From: Jiangella alkaliphila
GTDB taxonomy: Bacteria; Actinomycetota; Actinomycetes; Jiangellales; Jiangellaceae
Length of the DNA stretch: 64,000 nucleotides
Assembly (NCBI RefSeq): GCF_900105925.1
Contig: NZ_LT629791.1
Span: forward strand, 682,001 to 746,000
Reading direction: 5' to 3'
Shown piece by piece: positions 24,653 through 31,917 of this stretch (the first letter of the stretch is position 1; each line of letters starts with the position of its first letter). A model generated the notes under the pieces. The model was not told the origin of the DNA. It searched no databases and saw only the letters and a list, made by a program, of their open reading frames with translations. Both the position numbers and the translations under genes were made by a program.

Positions 24653-25532
24653 AGTCGGCGGCCGCCGCCTCGCGCAGCGCGGCACGGAACGCCTGCACGG
24701 GCAGCGGCGCGGGCGAGCGGCCATAGGTCGCGACGGCGACGGCGCGGCGGTCGCCGGGCAGCGGGTCGACGCGCACGCCGGGATGCCGGTTGGCCGTCAA
24801 CGCCAGCCCGGGCAGCGTGCTCACGCCCAGCCCGGCCGCGACCAGCGCCTGGACCGCCACGTAGTCGTCGGTCTCGAACGCGATGGCCGGCGTGAACCCG
24901 GCCCGCTCGCACGACTCGACGAGGTGCGCGCGGCACCGCTCGCAGCCGGCGATCCACCGCGCATCGGCGTGGGCGGCGAGGCCGCCGTCCGGACGCGCGC
25001 GGGCACCGTCCGCGGGCGTCACGAGGAAGAGCGGCTCGGTCAGCAGCGGCTCGACGGTGACCCCGCGCTCCTCCAGCGCGCCGTGCGTGAAGACGACCGC
25101 GACGTCCACGACGCCGGTGCGCAGCGCCGTCAGCGCGGCCGGCGGCTCGGCCTCGGTGAGCGCCAGCTCGACGTCCGGATACGCGGCGGCGAACCGGGCC
25201 GCGGCCGCCGGGACCAGCGTGGCCAGCGCCGACGGGAACGCCGCCAGCCGGACCCGGCCGGTGCGCAGGCCGGCGTGCGCGGACAGCTCGGCCTCGGTGG
25301 CCTCGACCTGGCCCAGGATCTCCTCGGCCCGCCGCGCCAGCAGTTCCCCCGCCTCGGTGAGCCGCAGCCCGCGGCCGGCCCGCTGGGTCAGCGGCAGCCC
25401 GACCTCCGCCTCGAGCCGGGCGAGGTGGTGGCTGACGGACGGCTGGGCGTAGTGCAGCGCGTCGGCGGCCGCCGTGACTGATCCCTCGCGGGCGACCGCG
25501 ACCAGCACCCGCAGCCGGGTCAGATCCAGCAT
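24639..25532 (-). CDS. LysR-family transcriptional regulator
   Basis: 297-residue regulator. The N-terminal helix-turn-helix reads LRVLVAVAREGSVTAAADAL then QPSVSHHLARLEAEVG, and the C-terminal co-inducer domain has two periplasmic-binding-like lobes. The ATG at 25530-25532 is chosen because MLDLTRLRVL is the standard LysR beginning. It is divergent from a PLP lyase and separated by a control region with a perfect LysR box, so it probably regulates that gene and itself. Confidence 0.88.
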   Translation of the reverse strand: MLDLTRLRVLVAVAREGSVTAAADALHYAQPSVSHHLARLEAEVGLPLTQRAGRGLRLTEAGELLARRAEEILGQVEATEAELSAHAGLRTGRVRLAAFPSALATLVPAAAARFAAAYPDVELALTEAEPPAALTALRTGVVDVAVVFTHGALEERGVTVEPLLTEPLFLVTPADGARARPDGGLAAHADARWIAGCERCRAHLVESCERAGFTPAIAFETDDYVAVQALVAAGLGVSTLPGLALTANRHPGVRVDPLPGDRRAVAVATYGRSPAPLPVQAFRAALREAAAADFTQW

Positions 25533-25540
25533 GACCAGCA

Positions 25541-25561
25541 AGCATAGACGCCGTCGATGCT
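25541..25561. promoter_or_regulatory. LysR box between divergent genes
   Basis: AGCAT-N11-ATGCT is a perfect 5-bp inverted repeat with the T-N11-A spacing of LysR sites. It lies 9 bases from the LysR start and about 45 from the lyase start. Confidence 0.65.
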
Positions 25562-25615
25562 CAGCGAGAAGACCCGCATTGGACCTATGAGTCGCCGCGC
25601 GCGACGGTGGACCGC

Positions 25616-26617
25616 ATGGAGCCACCCACCCTCGCCGACGTCCTCGACGCGCAGCGGCTGCTCGCCCACCATCTGCCGCCGACGCCCACCTGGAACTACC
25701 CGGCGCTCGACGCTGCGGCCGGGGCGACGGTGTTCGTCAAGCACGAGAACGCCCAGCCGACCGGCGCGTTCAAGGTGCGCGGCGGCATCACGCTGCTGTC
25801 GCGGCTGGACCCGGCGGAGCGCCAGCACGGCGTCGTCGGCTACTCGACCGGCAACCACGCGCAGTCGCTGGCCTACGCGGCGCGGCTGTTCGGCGTCCCG
25901 TGCACGATCGTCATGCCCGAGCGCCCCAACCCGGCCAAGGCCGACGCCGTCCGGCGGCTCGGCGCGGAGCTGGTGGAGTTCGGCGCGACCTTCGACGACG
26001 CCGCGCCGCACGCCCGCGCCCTGGCGGCCGAGCGCGGGATGCGGCTGGTCAGCGCGGCGGACGAGCCTGACATCGTCGCCGGGGTCGCCACGGCGTACGC
26101 CGAGCTGTTCGCGCAGCAGCCGCACCTGGACGCCGTCGTCGTCCCGGTCGGGAGCGGCAGCGGCGCGGCGGCGGCCTGTCTGGTCGCGGCGGCGCTGGCG
26201 CCGGAGTGCGAGGTGATCGCGGTGCAGGCGGCGGCCTCGCCGGCGGCGCACGACTCCTGGCGGCACGGCGAGCTCGTGCGGCGGCCGAACCGGACCGCCG
26301 TCGAGGGGCTGGCGACCGGGTCCGGGTTCGCGCTGCCACAGCGGGTGCTGCGCGAGCGGCTGGCCGACTTCGTGCTGGTCGACGACGAGCAGATCGCGGC
26401 GGCGCAGCGGCGGCTGCTGCTCGACGCCCACACGCTGGCCGAGGGCGCCGGTGCGGCCGCGCTCGCCGCCGTCCTGGCCGACCCGGACCGGTTCGCCGGC
26501 CGCCGGGTCGCCGTCGTCTGCACCGGCGGCAACGCGAGCGAGGCCGAGCTGCGCCGCTGTCTCCACGTTGCCCCACCGGCCGCTGAGCGGCCGTGGGAGG
26601 TCGCCGCCGCCCAGTAG
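25616..26617 (+). CDS. PLP-dependent threonine/serine dehydratase-like lyase
   Basis: 333-residue fold-type II PLP enzyme that probably deaminates a hydroxyamino acid. The cofactor lysine is in PTGAFKVRGG, the substrate loop is STGNHAQS and the phosphate loop is PVGSGSGAA, where Ser replaces a glycine of the usual GGGGL. It lacks the ACT regulatory domain of IlvA and is closer in length to threo-3-hydroxyaspartate or catabolic threonine dehydratases. An upstream GTG at 25607 is an alternative start. Divergence from a LysR gene suggests substrate-induced catabolism. Confidence 0.85.
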   Translation: MEPPTLADVLDAQRLLAHHLPPTPTWNYPALDAAAGATVFVKHENAQPTGAFKVRGGITLLSRLDPAERQHGVVGYSTGNHAQSLAYAARLFGVPCTIVMPERPNPAKADAVRRLGAELVEFGATFDDAAPHARALAAERGMRLVSAADEPDIVAGVATAYAELFAQQPHLDAVVVPVGSGSGAAAACLVAAALAPECEVIAVQAAASPAAHDSWRHGELVRRPNRTAVEGLATGSGFALPQRVLRERLADFVLVDDEQIAAAQRRLLLDAHTLAEGAGAAALAAVLADPDRFAGRRVAVVCTGGNASEAELRRCLHVAPPAAERPWEVAAAQ

Positions 26618-26620
26618 GGT
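26615..26620 (+). promoter_or_regulatory. -10 element overlapping a stop codon, leaderless kinase transcript
   Basis: TAGGGT begins with the stop codon of the lyase gene and ends 7 bases before the ATG at 26628. The kinase can therefore be transcribed independently of the lyase. Confidence 0.5.
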
Positions 26621-26627
26621 CCGGGGC

Positions 26628-27812
26628 ATGGAGTCGCAGGTCGTCGTGTTCGTCGTCGCGGTCATCGCGGTGTCGCTGGCGGCCGTCCTGCTGACCCGGC
26701 TGGTCCGGTCGCGGCTGGTGCTGGGCACGACCGAGGACCAGACGACGTACCGGATCCTGCACACCACGAGCCTCGCCTCGCCGGAGCTGCGGGCCGGGCT
26801 GGCCGCCGGCGCCGACAAGGCGGTCCGGCACCTGCGCGAGCTGCTGGCCACGCCCGCGCTGGCGCTGACCGACGGCGACGGCGTCGTGACGTGGGACGGC
26901 GCCGGCGGCAACGCGCACGTGCACGACGTCCGGCGGCACGCGGCCCGGGCGCTGGACGGCAACACCGACGTGCTCGGCCCGGCCGTCGTCGAGTGCGACC
27001 GGCTGGACTGCCCCGTCCGGCACGCCGTCGCGGCCTCGCTCACCTCGGACGACCGCGTCGAGGGCGCGCTGATCGCGTACACGTCGGCGCGGCCGTCCGC
27101 CGGTCTCGTCCGCGCCGTCGAGGAAGTGGCCCGTTTCGTGTCGGGGCAGCTCGAGCTGGCCGAGTTCGACCGCGAGCGAGCCAAGCTGGCCGAGGCGGAG
27201 ATCCGGGCGCTGCGGGCGCAGATCTCGCCGCACTTCATCTACAACGCGCTCGGGGCGATCGCGTCGTACGTGCGCACCGATCCCGAGCACGCGCGCGAAC
27301 TGCTGCTGGAGTTCGCCGACTTCACCCGGTACTCGTTCCGGCGCCACGGCGACTTCACGACGCTGGCCGAGGAGCTGCGCTCGATCGAGCGGTACCTGAC
27401 GCTGGAGAAGGCGCGGTTCGGCGACCGGCTGTCGGTGACGCTGCGGGTGGCGCCCGAGGTGCTCCCCGTCGCCGTCCCGTTCCTGTGCCTGCAGCCGCTG
27501 GTCGAGAACGCCGTCCGGCACGGGCTCGAGGGCCGCGCCGACCCGGGCCACATCACGATCATCGCCGAGGACGCCGGCAACGAGGCCCTGATCAGCATCG
27601 ACGACGACGGCGTCGGCATGGACCCCGAGCTGGCCCGCAGCCTGCTGACCGGCGACGGCGCCGGCGACCGCGTCGGCCTCGGCAACGTCGACGAGCGGCT
27701 GCGCGCCGTCTTCGGCGACGAGTACGGCCTGGTCATCGAGACCGCGTACGGCGCCGGGACGAAGGTCAGCCTGCGCGTGCCGAAGTACCGGCCGGGCGTG
27801 CACGCGACCTGA
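26628..27812 (+). CDS. LytS-type sensor histidine kinase
   Basis: 394-residue kinase of the LytS/YehU group. One N-terminal helix (VVVFVVAVIAVSLAAVLL) is followed by a GAF-like sensor region (about 60-180) with cysteines in VECDRLDCPV, then the kinase core: ALRAQISPHFIYNALGAIAS contains the phosphorylated histidine, EYGL-type ATPase follows with LVENAVRHGLEG (N box) and DDDGVGMD (G box). Unlike LytS it has no multi-helix 5TM domain, so it may sense an intracellular ligand. It is 39 bases from the LytTR regulator. Confidence 0.9.
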   Translation: MESQVVVFVVAVIAVSLAAVLLTRLVRSRLVLGTTEDQTTYRILHTTSLASPELRAGLAAGADKAVRHLRELLATPALALTDGDGVVTWDGAGGNAHVHDVRRHAARALDGNTDVLGPAVVECDRLDCPVRHAVAASLTSDDRVEGALIAYTSARPSAGLVRAVEEVARFVSGQLELAEFDRERAKLAEAEIRALRAQISPHFIYNALGAIASYVRTDPEHARELLLEFADFTRYSFRRHGDFTTLAEELRSIERYLTLEKARFGDRLSVTLRVAPEVLPVAVPFLCLQPLVENAVRHGLEGRADPGHITIIAEDAGNEALISIDDDGVGMDPELARSLLTGDGAGDRVGLGNVDERLRAVFGDEYGLVIETAYGAGTKVSLRVPKYRPGVHAT

Positions 27813-27838
27813 CGCTGGCTTCGCCGGGCGGCGGGCAT

Positions 27839-27844
27839 TAGCCT
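27839..27844 (+). promoter_or_regulatory. -10 element of leaderless response-regulator transcript
   Basis: TAGCCT with seven bases before the ATG at 27852. Confidence 0.5.
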
Positions 27845-27851
27845 CGCGGCC

Positions 27852-28586
27852 ATGCTCAGCGTTCTGGCGGTCGACGACGAGCCACCGGCGCTCGCCGAGC
27901 TCGCGTTCCTGCTGGAGCAGGACGAGCACGTCGGCCAGGTGCTGACCGCCGGCGACGGCGCCGCGGCGCTGCGACTGCTCGAGCAGCAGCACGTCGACAC
28001 CGTCTTCCTCGACATCCGGATGCCCGGGCTGTCCGGGCTCGACCTCGCCCGCGTGCTGGCCCGGTTCCGCCGTCCGCCCGCCGTCGTCTTTGTGACGGCC
28101 TACGACGACCACGCCGTCACCGCGTTCGACCTGCACGCCGTCGACTACGTAATGAAGCCGTACCGGCGCGAGCGGCTGTTCGAGGCGATCCGGCGGGCCA
28201 CCGACGCCGTCAGCGACGCGCGGGCCGCGGGCGACGACGAGGACGACGAGACCATCTCGGTCGAGCTGGGCGGCGTCACCAGGTTCATCCGGCGCAGCGA
28301 GGTCGCCTACGTCAGCGCCCAGGGCGACTACGCGCGGCTGCACACCGCCGACGGCGCCAGCCACCTGCTGCGGGTGCCGCTCGCGACGCTGGAGGACCGC
28401 TGGGCGCCGGCCGGGTTCGTCCGCATCCACCGCAGTTACCTCGTCGCGCTGACGTCCATCGAGGAGCTGCGCGCCGACGCCGGGCGGTACACCGTCGTCA
28501 TCGGCGACACCACGCTGCCGGTGAGCCGGCGGCACACCCGCGAGCTGCGCGACCGGCTGGTCCGGCGGGCCGGCGGGACCCGGTGA
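27852..28586 (+). CDS. LytTR-type response regulator
   Basis: 244-residue regulator. The receiver domain (1-125) has the acidic pair VDDE, the phosphorylated Asp in TVFLDIRMPG, and YVMKPYR. The LytTR DNA-binding domain (about 140-240) shows RRSEVAYVSAQGDYARLHT, FVRIHRSYLVAL and LPVSRRHTRELR. LytTR domains bind direct repeats about 21 bases apart. Partner of the adjacent LytS kinase; likely targets are the symporter genes nearby, where such repeats exist (31385-31463). Confidence 0.92.
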   Translation: MLSVLAVDDEPPALAELAFLLEQDEHVGQVLTAGDGAAALRLLEQQHVDTVFLDIRMPGLSGLDLARVLARFRRPPAVVFVTAYDDHAVTAFDLHAVDYVMKPYRRERLFEAIRRATDAVSDARAAGDDEDDETISVELGGVTRFIRRSEVAYVSAQGDYARLHTADGASHLLRVPLATLEDRWAPAGFVRIHRSYLVALTSIEELRADAGRYTVVIGDTTLPVSRRHTRELRDRLVRRAGGTR

Positions 28587-28590
28587 CCCG

Positions 28591-28953
28591 ATGACGGAGC
28601 GGGTCACCGTCACCGGACCGCGGCGGCGCCGGCCGCCCGCCCGGCGGCGCGCCGTGACCGCGGAGATCGACGCCCAGACGCAGCTCGGCGAGGTGTACAT
28701 GCGGGCGCTGCTGCGGGCCCAGCTGCGGCTCAGCCTGGCCGTCGCCGGCGTCGTGCTGGGGCTGCTGGCCACCCTGCCGCTGCTGTTCGCGCTCGCGCCG
28801 CGGGTCACCGCGATCGAGCTGGCCGGTGTGCCGCTGCCGTGGCTGGTGCTCGGCGGGCTGATCTACCCGGCGCTGGTCGTGGCCGCCTGGTTCTACGTCC
28901 GCGCGGCCGAACGGGTCGAGCGCGACTTCGGCGACATGGTGAACCGGTCGTGA
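28591..28953 (+). CDS. Small two-helix membrane partner of the sodium:solute symporter
   Basis: 120-residue protein. A basic Arg-rich head is followed by two helices (about 52-70 and 80-102) joined by a short loop. Its size, topology and four-base overlap with the symporter gene parallel the DUF485 protein that precedes the second symporter, although sequence similarity to DUF485 is weak (LGEVYMRALLRAQLRLSLAV is the best match). It probably assists or stabilises the transporter. Confidence 0.7.
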   Translation: MTERVTVTGPRRRRPPARRRAVTAEIDAQTQLGEVYMRALLRAQLRLSLAVAGVVLGLLATLPLLFALAPRVTAIELAGVPLPWLVLGGLIYPALVVAAWFYVRAAERVERDFGDMVNRS

Positions 28954-30677
28954 GCTCGTCGGCCGGCATCATCGCGGTCGTCGTGACGGCGCTGGCGACG
29001 GTGCTGATCGGCATGTACGGCGTCCGCGCCGCCCGCACGACCAGCGACTTCTACGTCGCCTCCCGCACCGTGACGCCGTGGTGGAACGCGTCGGCGATCG
29101 GCGGCGAGTACCTGTCGGCGGCGTCGTTCCTGGGCGTGGCCGGGCTGGTGCTGGCATACGGGACCGACATGCTGTGGTTCCCGGTCGGCTACACCGCCGG
29201 CTACCTGATGCTGCTGGTGCTGGTGGCGGCGCCGCTGCGGCGGTCGGGCGCGTACACGCTGCCCGACTTCGCCGAGGCGCGGCTGGAGTCGGCGTACGCG
29301 CGGCGGGCGGCCAGCATCCTCGTCGTCACGATCGGCTGGCTGTACCTGCTGCCGCAGTTCCAGGCGGCCGGGCTGACGCTGCGGACGGTGACGGGCGCGC
29401 CGCAGTGGGCCGGCCCGGTCGTCGTCGCGGTCGTGGTGCTGGTGAGCGTACTCGGCGGCGGCATGCGCAGCATCACGTTCGTCCAGGCGTTCCAGTACTG
29501 GCTCAAGCTCACCGCGCTCGCCCTGCCGGTGATCTTCCTGTTGCTGGTGTGGCAGAACGACGGACGGCCCGAGCTGGCGGCGCCGGGCGAGCCGGTGTTC
29601 GAGGAGGCGACGTCGGTCGAGGTCACGATCGACGTGACGGTGGACGTGCCGTCGCGGGTGGTGGTGACCAGCGACGGCCGGCCGCTAGTGCTCGAGCCGG
29701 GCGAGCACGACGTCGAGGCCGGGACCGTGCTCGATTTCCCGGCCGGCGCCCCGATTCCGCACGCGACGTCGCTGACCCCGATGAGCGGCGAGTCGTGGGC
29801 ACTGCCGCTGACCGCCGGTGGCGATCATCCGCTGTACGCGACGTACTCGCTGATCATCGCGCTGTTCTTCGGGACGATGGGGCTGCCGCACGTGCTGGTG
29901 CGGTTCTACACCAACCCCGACGGCCGGGCCGCGCGGCGGACGACGCTGGCGGTGCTGGGGCTGCTCGGCGTGTTCTACGTGCTGCCCGGGCTGTACGGCG
30001 CGCTCGGCCGGCTGTACACGCCGGAGCTGCTGCTGACCGGCCGCACGGACGCCGTCGTGCTGGTGCTGCCCGGGCGGCTGATCGACGGCGCGGCCGGCGA
30101 GGCGCTGTCGATGCTGGTGACGGCGGGCGCGTTCGCGGCGTTCCTGTCGACGTCGTCAGGACTGACGGTGTCGGTGGCCGGCGTGCTGTCGCAGGACCTG
30201 CTGCACAGCCGCGTCCGCAACCCCGTCACCGGGTTCCGGCTGGGCGCGTTCCTTGCGCTGCTGGTGCCGATCGGGCTCGCCCTGACCAGCCCGTTCCTCG
30301 GCATCGCCGACGTGGTGGGCCTCGCCTTCGCCGTCGCGGCGTCGTCGTTCTGCCCGCTGCTGCTGCTCGGCATCTGGTGGCGGCGGCTGACGTGGCCGGG
30401 CGCGGTGGCCGGGCTGCTGGCCGGCGGCGGCGCGTCGACGGCCGCCGTCGTCGTGACGATCCTCGGCGGGCCGCAGTCCGGCTGGATCGGGGCGCTGCTG
30501 GCGCAGCCGGCCGCCTGGACGATGCCGCTCGCGTTCGTCGTGATGATCGCGGTGTCGCTCGCGACCCAGCAGCACCTCGCCCCCGGCGTCAACCGCACCA
30601 TGGTCCGGCTGCACACCCCCGAGAACCTCGACCTCAACCGCGGCGACTGGGACCCCGAGGACCGCTGGCGCACCTGA
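28950..30677 (+). CDS. Sodium:solute symporter (SSS family), acetate/pyruvate-type, with extra exported domain
   Basis: 575-residue sodium-coupled importer with about 13 helices. The motif TVTPWWNASAIGGEYLSAAS resembles the cation/acetate symporter N-terminus, and GTMGLPHVLVRFYTNPDGRA is diagnostic for the ActP group. Between helices, about residues 205-295, lies a polar beta-rich insert (VEVTIDVTVDVPSRVVVTSD and surrounding) not present in ActP, predicted outside the cell. GTG start overlaps the preceding stop. It follows the LytS/LytTR genes, like BtsSR-BtsT type systems. Confidence 0.88.
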   Translation: MSSSAGIIAVVVTALATVLIGMYGVRAARTTSDFYVASRTVTPWWNASAIGGEYLSAASFLGVAGLVLAYGTDMLWFPVGYTAGYLMLLVLVAAPLRRSGAYTLPDFAEARLESAYARRAASILVVTIGWLYLLPQFQAAGLTLRTVTGAPQWAGPVVVAVVVLVSVLGGGMRSITFVQAFQYWLKLTALALPVIFLLLVWQNDGRPELAAPGEPVFEEATSVEVTIDVTVDVPSRVVVTSDGRPLVLEPGEHDVEAGTVLDFPAGAPIPHATSLTPMSGESWALPLTAGGDHPLYATYSLIIALFFGTMGLPHVLVRFYTNPDGRAARRTTLAVLGLLGVFYVLPGLYGALGRLYTPELLLTGRTDAVVLVLPGRLIDGAAGEALSMLVTAGAFAAFLSTSSGLTVSVAGVLSQDLLHSRVRNPVTGFRLGAFLALLVPIGLALTSPFLGIADVVGLAFAVAASSFCPLLLLGIWWRRLTWPGAVAGLLAGGGASTAAVVVTILGGPQSGWIGALLAQPAAWTMPLAFVVMIAVSLATQQHLAPGVNRTMVRLHTPENLDLNRGDWDPEDRWRT

Positions 30678-30678
30678 A

Positions 30679-31065
30679 TCAGGTGGCAGCCACCAGCGGC
30701 ACACCCAGCCGTGTAGCGACCTGCTCCATGCCACTGTCACGGGTGCACAAGCGCGCATCATGATGCAGAGCGGCCGACACATACAACGCGTCGTAGGCGC
30801 TGAGGTTGTCGAACATCGTGACTGCGGTGCTCAACAACACCGGGATGTCCAGCCGGTCGATCGGAGCCGTGGCCAGGGCATCGACATACACGGGTAGATC
30901 CTCGCCCTTCAGGTGCCCACCGCGGACCAGACCGCGGAGGACGGACAGGACCTCGGCATCGAGATGTGCCGGTGCCGCAGCCTCGCCGGTCATCAGCACA
31001 CTCATGTATCCAGACGTGTGATCTCGCAGCGCCTCCGCAACGACCGACGCGTCGACGACGATCAC
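30679..31065 (-). CDS. PIN-domain toxin (VapC-like)
   Basis: 128-residue putative ribonuclease toxin. The PIN acidic residues are seen in VVDASVVAEAL (first Asp), HLDAEVLSVL (second, Asp/Glu), and LSAYDALYVSAA plus LCTRDSGM (third and fourth). These would bind magnesium and cut RNA, often tRNA. Its start overlaps the antitoxin stop by four bases. The module is inserted between two symporter genes on the opposite strand. Confidence 0.88.
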   Translation of the reverse strand: MIVVDASVVAEALRDHTSGYMSVLMTGEAAAPAHLDAEVLSVLRGLVRGGHLKGEDLPVYVDALATAPIDRLDIPVLLSTAVTMFDNLSAYDALYVSAALHHDARLCTRDSGMEQVATRLGVPLVAAT

Positions 31066-31346
31066 GGCGCGAGGTCGGCGTCGCGTTCGGCTCGGGCGGC
31101 ACGCAGCACCTCGAGCGTGTCGACCTCACCCGAGATCGGCGGCAGTGCCGCCACGCGGGCCTCCCAAGCTCGGTGCGAACCGCCGTCCTTACCGCGCAGT
31201 CTCTGATAGTCCGCCAGCGAGATGACCGCGGCCACGGCCTGCCCGCGTCGAGTGATGACGGTAGGAGTAGTGCTCGCCGCGCGCTCGACGACATCGGCCA
31301 AGTGCTGGCGGACCTGGCGGATCGACTCGATCGGAGCTTCAGCCAT
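31062..31346 (-). CDS. Phd/YefM-family antitoxin of the PIN toxin
   Basis: 94-residue antitoxin. The N-terminal Phd fold reads SIRQVRQHLADVVERAAS then VITRRGQAVAAVISLADYQR, which binds DNA; the C-terminal 40 residues should wrap the toxin. The ATG at 31344-31346 is used because the Phd domain starts there, and the direct-repeat operator begins at the start codon. Negative autoregulation by the toxin-antitoxin complex is expected. Confidence 0.86.
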   Translation of the reverse strand: MAEAPIESIRQVRQHLADVVERAASTTPTVITRRGQAVAAVISLADYQRLRGKDGGSHRAWEARVAALPPISGEVDTLEVLRAARAERDADLAP

Positions 31347-31361
31347 GTACCAAGTGTACCA
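31346..31361. promoter_or_regulatory. Operator of the Phd/PIN module
   Basis: TGTACCA (31346-31352) and TGTACCA (31355-31361) are direct repeats separated by two bases, each with a GTAC core, touching the antitoxin start codon. A second GTAC-core operator precedes the YefM antitoxin at 62865. Confidence 0.55.
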
Positions 31362-31384
31362 CTGCAATTCACTACGCCATCTCG

Positions 31385-31463
31385 CGACCGCTCGTCGCAG
31401 ATCAACGACCGTTCGTCGCAGGCGTGACCTCCGCACGCCGATCTCTCGAACCGCTCAGCGCAG
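31385..31463. repeat. Three direct repeats, candidate LytTR binding sites
   Basis: CGACCGCTCGTCGCAG (31385-31400), CGACCGTTCGTCGCAG (31406-31421) and CGAACCGCTCAGCGCAG (31447-31463). Right ends are 21 and 42 bases apart, i.e. two and four helical turns, so all lie on one face of the helix. This period matches LytTR sites. They lie upstream of the DUF485-actP-acs genes. Confidence 0.55.
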
Positions 31464-31503
31464 GCCCGAGCGAGGCGTCTCCCCAGGCCGGAGCGGCCGG
31501 CCC

Positions 31504-31509
31504 TACGGT
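31504..31509 (+). promoter_or_regulatory. -10 element of the DUF485-actP promoter
   Basis: TACGGT fits TANNNT. No -35 is recognisable, which would suit an activator-dependent promoter; the nearest upstream direct repeat is centred about 55-60 bases before the expected start site. Confidence 0.4.
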
Positions 31510-31529
31510 GGCGCCCCGAGCCGGATCAC

Positions 31530-31545
31530 TGTGAGCCGGACCACA
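31530..31545. promoter_or_regulatory. CRP-like site before DUF485-actP
   Basis: TGTGA-GCCGGA-CCACA differs from the CRP consensus TGTGA-N6-TCACA at one base. A Crp/Fnr regulator is encoded at 44731. The site lies between the proposed -10 and the start codon, where binding would repress, unless a second promoter exists. Confidence 0.45.
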
Positions 31546-31566
31546 TGACGACGAGGAGGTCGGAGC

Positions 31567-31917
31567 GTGGCCAGTCTCGAGACACCCCCGCCCGAGCGGG
31601 CCCTACCCACCGCCGAGGAATACGAGCGCATGCAGGCCAGCCCGGAGTTCGCCGAGCTGCGCCGGAGGTTCCGCAACTTCGCGTTCCCCATGACCGCCGG
31701 CTTCCTGGCCTGGTACCTGGTCTACGTCCTGCTGTCGACGTACGCGGTCGACTTCATGTCGGAGCGGGTGGTCGGCAACATCAACGTCGGCCTGTTGTTC
31801 GGGCTCGGGCAGTTCGCGTCGACGTTCCTGATCACGTGGCTGTACATCCGGCACGCCGACCGGAACCTGGACCCGATCGCCAAGCAGATCCGCGACGAGC
31901 TGGAGGGGGTGCGCTGA
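31567..31917 (+). CDS. DUF485 membrane protein
   Basis: 116-residue two-helix protein. The typical DUF485 pattern SPEFAELRRRFRNFAFPMTA opens the conserved part, helix 1 is FLAWYLVYVLLSTYA and helix 2 GLLFGLGQFASTFLITWLYI, ending in the basic RHADRNLDPIAKQIR. It nearly always precedes ActP-type symporters. The GTG at 31567 has a GAGGAGG site. Its stop and the actP start share bases. Confidence 0.92.
   Translation: MASLETPPPERALPTAEEYERMQASPEFAELRRRFRNFAFPMTAGFLAWYLVYVLLSTYAVDFMSERVVGNINVGLLFGLGQFASTFLITWLYIRHADRNLDPIAKQIRDELEGVR

Noticed and set aside
26049-28808. 919-codon minus-strand frame across the kinase and regulator genes
   Set aside because: Runs antisense through several unrelated plus-strand genes with intact motifs and has no recognisable domain or ribosome site.
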